Shown here: positions 60,917 to 64,000 of the stretch, piece by piece
How the letters are laid out: every line of letters begins with the position of its first letter
Numbering within the stretch: the first letter of the stretch is position 1
DNA from: Paenibacillus doosanensis
Lineage (GTDB): Bacteria > Bacillota > Bacilli > Paenibacillales > NBRC-103111
Direction of reading: 5' to 3'
Assembly (NCBI RefSeq): GCF_025060755.1
Contig: NZ_JANYUY010000021.1
Location: 1-64,000 of the forward strand
DNA length: 64,000 nt
Program-made: the position numbers and the translations under genes
Notes under the pieces: generated by a model
The model's database searches: none
What the model was told of the DNA's origin: nothing
What the model saw: the letters and a program-made list of their open reading frames with translations, nothing else

Positions 60917-62020
60917 TTAATCCAGAACACCTTTCACTAAACCGGACGGCATCGGCTCAGGTGTATCGCAGCTGCTTTGCATCGTATAATGCTTGCCTTC
61001 GGCTGAGGCATCATGGAATCCGTGCATCGCTTCCAGCACATGATAAGCCAGCTCGCCGTTAGCCCGGTTCTTTCGGCCCCCCCGAATGGCGTAAGCCATA
61101 TCCAGAACGCCGAGTCCTCGGCTGTTGTCTGTATATCCGTGCGTCAGCGGAATTTCGCTGAATTCCTTGGCGTCAGCCCGGCGCAGCAGAACCGGACCGC
61201 CGAACGTATTCGGGTCCGGCACGCTCAGCGTGCCTTGGCTGCCGTAAATTTCGATCCGCGGCAACTGCGATCCGCCGAACGCATCGAAGCTGGTGATGAT
61301 CGTGCCGATAGCTCCGCCGTGGAAATCGATAACCCCTGCGACATGAGTCGGCGTCTGCACCTGAATGGTCTGGCCGAATTTGGGCTGGCTCGTAATCGTG
61401 CGCTCGGGATACGAAATTTTGGCCGACCCGGTCACTCTCTGCATAGGTCCGAGCATAGCGACCAGAGCCGTCAAATAGTAAGGGCCCATATCGAACATCG
61501 GACCGCCGCCTGGCGCATAATAAAATTCCGGATCGGGATGCCAATGCTCATGACCGCGGCCGATCATGAAAGCGGATGCGGCTACGGGCGTACCGATCCA
61601 GCCGTCCCGAATCAGCTTGATGCAGGTTTGAATCCCGCCGCCGAGGAACGTATCCGGCGCGCTGCCGACCAGCAGTCCTTTGCTGCGCGCCGTATCAAGT
61701 ATGCGCTTACCTTCTTCGCGCGTTACTGCAAGCGGCTTCTCTACATATACGTGCTTGCCCGCTTCCAGAGCCTGCAAGCAGACTTCGGCGTGAGCGGCGG
61801 GAATCGTCAAATTAATGACCAGATCGATTTGCGGGTCGGCGAGCAGTTCCTGAACCGAGCAGGCTTTCGGAATGCCGTATTCTTCAGCGCTCGCTCTGGC
61901 GCGGTCCACATTCAAATCAGCGCAAGCCGCAACCTCCAGCGCAGCGAACGAGCCGCAGTTTTTGAAATAAATGCCGCTGATTTTGCCGCAGCCCACGATA
62001 CCTATTCTAACCTTCTCCAT
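60917..62020 (-). CDS. Gfo/Idh/MocA-family oxidoreductase
   Basis: 367-aa NAD(P)-dependent dehydrogenase. The Rossmann motif is IGIVGCGKISGIYFKN, the catalytic lysine is in VYVEKPLAVTREEG, and the C-terminal domain has GGGPMFDMGPYYLTALVAML. It lies 90 nt after the ThuA-like gene. Together with ThuA and another dehydrogenase it may form a 3-keto-sugar route. The substrate is unknown. Confidence 0.9.
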   Translation of the reverse strand: MEKVRIGIVGCGKISGIYFKNCGSFAALEVAACADLNVDRARASAEEYGIPKACSVQELLADPQIDLVINLTIPAAHAEVCLQALEAGKHVYVEKPLAVTREEGKRILDTARSKGLLVGSAPDTFLGGGIQTCIKLIRDGWIGTPVAASAFMIGRGHEHWHPDPEFYYAPGGGPMFDMGPYYLTALVAMLGPMQRVTGSAKISYPERTITSQPKFGQTIQVQTPTHVAGVIDFHGGAIGTIITSFDAFGGSQLPRIEIYGSQGTLSVPDPNTFGGPVLLRRADAKEFSEIPLTHGYTDNSRGLGVLDMAYAIRGGRKNRANGELAYHVLEAMHGFHDASAEGKHYTMQSSCDTPEPMPSGLVKGVLD

Positions 62021-62109
62021 ATCCTGCCGCTTCCTCCTCTTGTTATAGGCCCTTATTGAATCGTCCCAAATGCTGGCTATGCTCTAACAAACGTCACTGC
62101 CGCAGCCGG

Positions 62110-62838
62110 TTAGTTGCTGTCTCCCATTCCCGTATAGGCTGCGCCTGTCGCGAAGGCTCCCGCATCCCGGGCTGCCGCCAATTTGCCTTCGGCCGCCCAC
62201 AGCAGACCGCGGCGCATAATTTCCTTCACTTGCGGCATTTCTACTATGTTCGCCTGATGTCCGAGCGAGCAGTAGAATACGCGGCCGACGCCCCAGCGCT
62301 TCGTCCAGATTACCGGCATGTCGACCGCTTTATTGAGCGAGTGCGGACCCTGAACGACAGGGAAACGAGTCGTAGCCAGCACCTCTACGGCCGGATCGAC
62401 GTGCAAATAATATTGCTCGCTCTTGACGGTGAAATCTTCGATTCCTTCGACAAGGGGGCTCGAGCTGTGCTTGATGTTGACGACATATTCCACGCCGTCG
62501 TTGCCCGGATGGGCGACCCATTGTCCGCCGGTCATAAACTGCCAGTCGACGTTATTGCGGAACGCATCGCACATCCCGCCGTGGCATCCGGCGATGCCTA
62601 CGCCGCTCTGCACGGCCTCAGACACGTTCTTGACCAGATCCTTGGTAATTTCCCCCATCGTCCATGCCGGTACGATCAGATCGAGCCCGCGCAGCTTCCC
62701 GGCGTCGGCGAACGCTTCCAGCGTATCCGATACCTCCGCTTCGAAGCCCGCTTCCTCCAGCAGTCCTCGGAAAATCTCGGACACTTCCTTCGGCTGATGC
62801 CCCTGCCATCCGCCTTGTACGATCAATGCTTTTTTCAT
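62110..62838 (-). CDS. ThuA-like protein
   Basis: 242 aa with a glutaminase-like fold (trehalose utilisation family). The ATG at 62838 is preferred (AAGGAGCG upstream). GIAGCHGGMCDAFRNN, FMTGGQWVAHPG and GRVFYCSLGHQANIVEMPQV are family hallmarks. ThuA proteins work with Gfo/Idh/MocA dehydrogenases in sugar oxidation, as the two neighbours suggest. Confidence 0.9.
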   Translation of the reverse strand: MKKALIVQGGWQGHQPKEVSEIFRGLLEEAGFEAEVSDTLEAFADAGKLRGLDLIVPAWTMGEITKDLVKNVSEAVQSGVGIAGCHGGMCDAFRNNVDWQFMTGGQWVAHPGNDGVEYVVNIKHSSSPLVEGIEDFTVKSEQYYLHVDPAVEVLATTRFPVVQGPHSLNKAVDMPVIWTKRWGVGRVFYCSLGHQANIVEMPQVKEIMRRGLLWAAEGKLAAARDAGAFATGAAYTGMGDSN

Positions 62839-62853
62839 CGTCAGCACGCTCCT

Positions 62854-64000
62854 TTACACTTCCTCGATTTTAACCCAGCGGCGCTCTTCAATCGAGCGTT
62901 CCACCGCTTCCAGCACTTCCTGGCATTTGACACCGTCCACGAAATTCGGAACCGGCTGGCGGTCTTCCTCCAGCGCCTGCATCAGCTCCACAACTTCGTG
63001 CACGAACGTATGCTCATAGCCGATCGTATGACCGGCAGGCCACCAGGCGTCCATGTAGGCATGAGCCGCGTCGGTCGCGAGCACGCGCCGGAAGCCCTGT
63101 ACGTCATCGGCATCATCGGTAAAATATACCTGCAGCTCGTTCATCCGCTCGAAGTCGAATTTGACGCTGCCTTTGGAGCCGTTGATTTCGAAAGCGTTCG
63201 TGCAGCGGTGACCCGGAGCGAAGCGCGTCGCCTCGAAGCTGCCGAGCGCTCCGTTCGCGAACCGGCTCATGAACAGCGTAGCATCGTCGACCGTCACCGG
63301 CCCGCGCGGCGCATCCTTGCTGCCTTTGGCGCTAAGCCCCGTCATCGTCGTCGGCAGCGGCCGCTCCTTGACGAACGTCTCGCTCATCCCGATCACTTCG
63401 CTCATCCCGCCGACCAAATAATGCGCAAGATCAATCAGATGCGCGCCCAGATCGCCGTGAGAGCCGGAGCCGGCGATTTCCTTCTGCAGCCGCCAGACGA
63501 GCGGAAAATCCGGATCGACGATCCAGTCCTGCAGAAACCAGGCGCGGAAGTGATAAATTTGCCCGAGCCGTCCTTCGTCGAGCAGCTTCTTCGCCAGCTG
63601 CACGGCCGGAGCGAAGCGGTAATTGAAGCCGACCATATGCTTCACGCCCGCATCCTCCGCCGCTTGCAGCATCTCGCGCGAGTCGGCCAGCGTCAGCGCG
63701 AGCGGCTTCTCGCAGAACAAGTGCTTGCCAGCTTTGGCGGCGGCAAGCGCGATATCCTTATGCGCGTCGCTCGGCGCGTTGATGTCGATCAGATCGATAT
63801 CGCTGCGCTGCACCAGCTCGCGCCAATCGGTGACGTAGCCTTCCCAGCCGAATTGCTCGGCGGCCTGGGCGACGCCCGCTTCGTCGCGCCCGCAGATCAG
63901 CTTCATAACCGGCCGGGCCGATTTCGGAAAAAACATATGCAAATCGCGGTAAGCATGGCTGTGCGCCTTGCCCATAAATTTATAACCGATCATCCCGATA
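62854..64000 (-). CDS. Gfo/Idh/MocA-family oxidoreductase, 5' end cut
   Basis: At least 379 aa; the gene runs off the right edge. The family usually starts about 5-8 residues before MIGYKFMGKAHSHAYRD, so the true start lies past 64000. The catalytic lysine is in LFCEKPLALTLADS, and SGSHGDLGAHLIDLAHYLVG marks the substrate domain. It is 15 nt from the ThuA-like gene and is the first visible gene of this operon. Confidence 0.9.
   Translation of the reverse strand, partial: IGMIGYKFMGKAHSHAYRDLHMFFPKSARPVMKLICGRDEAGVAQAAEQFGWEGYVTDWRELVQRSDIDLIDINAPSDAHKDIALAAAKAGKHLFCEKPLALTLADSREMLQAAEDAGVKHMVGFNYRFAPAVQLAKKLLDEGRLGQIYHFRAWFLQDWIVDPDFPLVWRLQKEIAGSGSHGDLGAHLIDLAHYLVGGMSEVIGMSETFVKERPLPTTMTGLSAKGSKDAPRGPVTVDDATLFMSRFANGALGSFEATRFAPGHRCTNAFEINGSKGSVKFDFERMNELQVYFTDDADDVQGFRRVLATDAAHAYMDAWWPAGHTIGYEHTFVHEVVELMQALEEDRQPVPNFVDGVKCQEVLEAVERSIEERRWVKIEEV

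Overview
The window looks like chromosomal DNA of a spore-forming, moderately high-GC Firmicute of the Paenibacillus type. The evidence is a small acid-soluble spore protein gene (sspI) beside a SpoU-type rRNA methyltransferase, as in Bacilli. Further support comes from a sporulation-type diadenylate cyclase (CdaS), a ydaO-class c-di-AMP riboswitch, a lipoteichoic acid synthase, several lipobox lipoproteins, strong AGGAGG ribosome sites, and frequent GTG/TTG starts. I saw no rRNA, tRNA, CRISPR array or intact transposase.

Layout: 0.1-4 kb (+) holds a NarL-type two-component pair and guaB. 4-8.2 kb (-) is a sulfatase with a sulfonate/nitrate-type ABC importer. 8.4-12.7 kb has a COG3910-like ATPase, an LTA synthase and a KamA-family radical SAM enzyme whose leader region carries the c-di-AMP riboswitch. 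13.3-19.7 kb (-) is one compact operon, ehuBCDA-ectABCD, which takes up and makes ectoine and hydroxyectoine. 20.5-29.6 kb (-) is an RND exporter with its adaptor and a secreted partner, plus an OmpR/EnvZ-type pair. The response-regulator promoter and the exporter promoter share a direct-repeat motif. 29.8-32.9 kb carries a Gfo/Idh/MocA dehydrogenase, a divergent AraC regulator and cdaS. 32.9-36.3 kb is a CstR-type persulfide-response cluster (CstR, DsrE-like, rhodanese-like, TusA, rhodanese-persulfide dioxygenase) with five copies of the operator ATACC-N6-GGTAT. 36.5-39.1 kb has two decayed genes, an IolG-like dehydrogenase and an AraC regulator. 39.1-47.2 kb (-) is an acid-sugar operon: RuBisCO-like protein, DUF1537 kinase, FadR-type regulator, zinc alcohol dehydrogenase, TRAP transporter and class II aldolase. 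47.5-49.3 kb is a chemoreceptor. 49.8-58.7 kb is a looser, more AT-rich accessory stretch. It contains an 859-residue protein with a divergent DisA_N-like (diadenylate cyclase fold) domain and TPRs, a cysteine desulfurase, a Nudix protein, a frameshifted gene, VOC, SRPBCC and ECF sigma genes, and a 46-residue membrane protein. 58.8-64 kb returns to core genes (SpoU methyltransferase, KtrA-type K+ channel regulator, sspI) and a sugar-oxidation operon (two Gfo/Idh/MocA proteins and ThuA) that runs off the right edge.

Two themes stand out. First, c-di-AMP appears four times: riboswitch, CdaS, a KtrA-type RCK protein, and the DisA_N-like/TPR protein. Second, a structured repeat of about 171 bp occurs three times (20258, 27203, 31994). 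Each copy is in the same orientation and abuts the T-tract of an intrinsic terminator of a minus-strand gene, with base-paired arms kept by compensating changes. All functional statements come from reading motifs; no database search was run.
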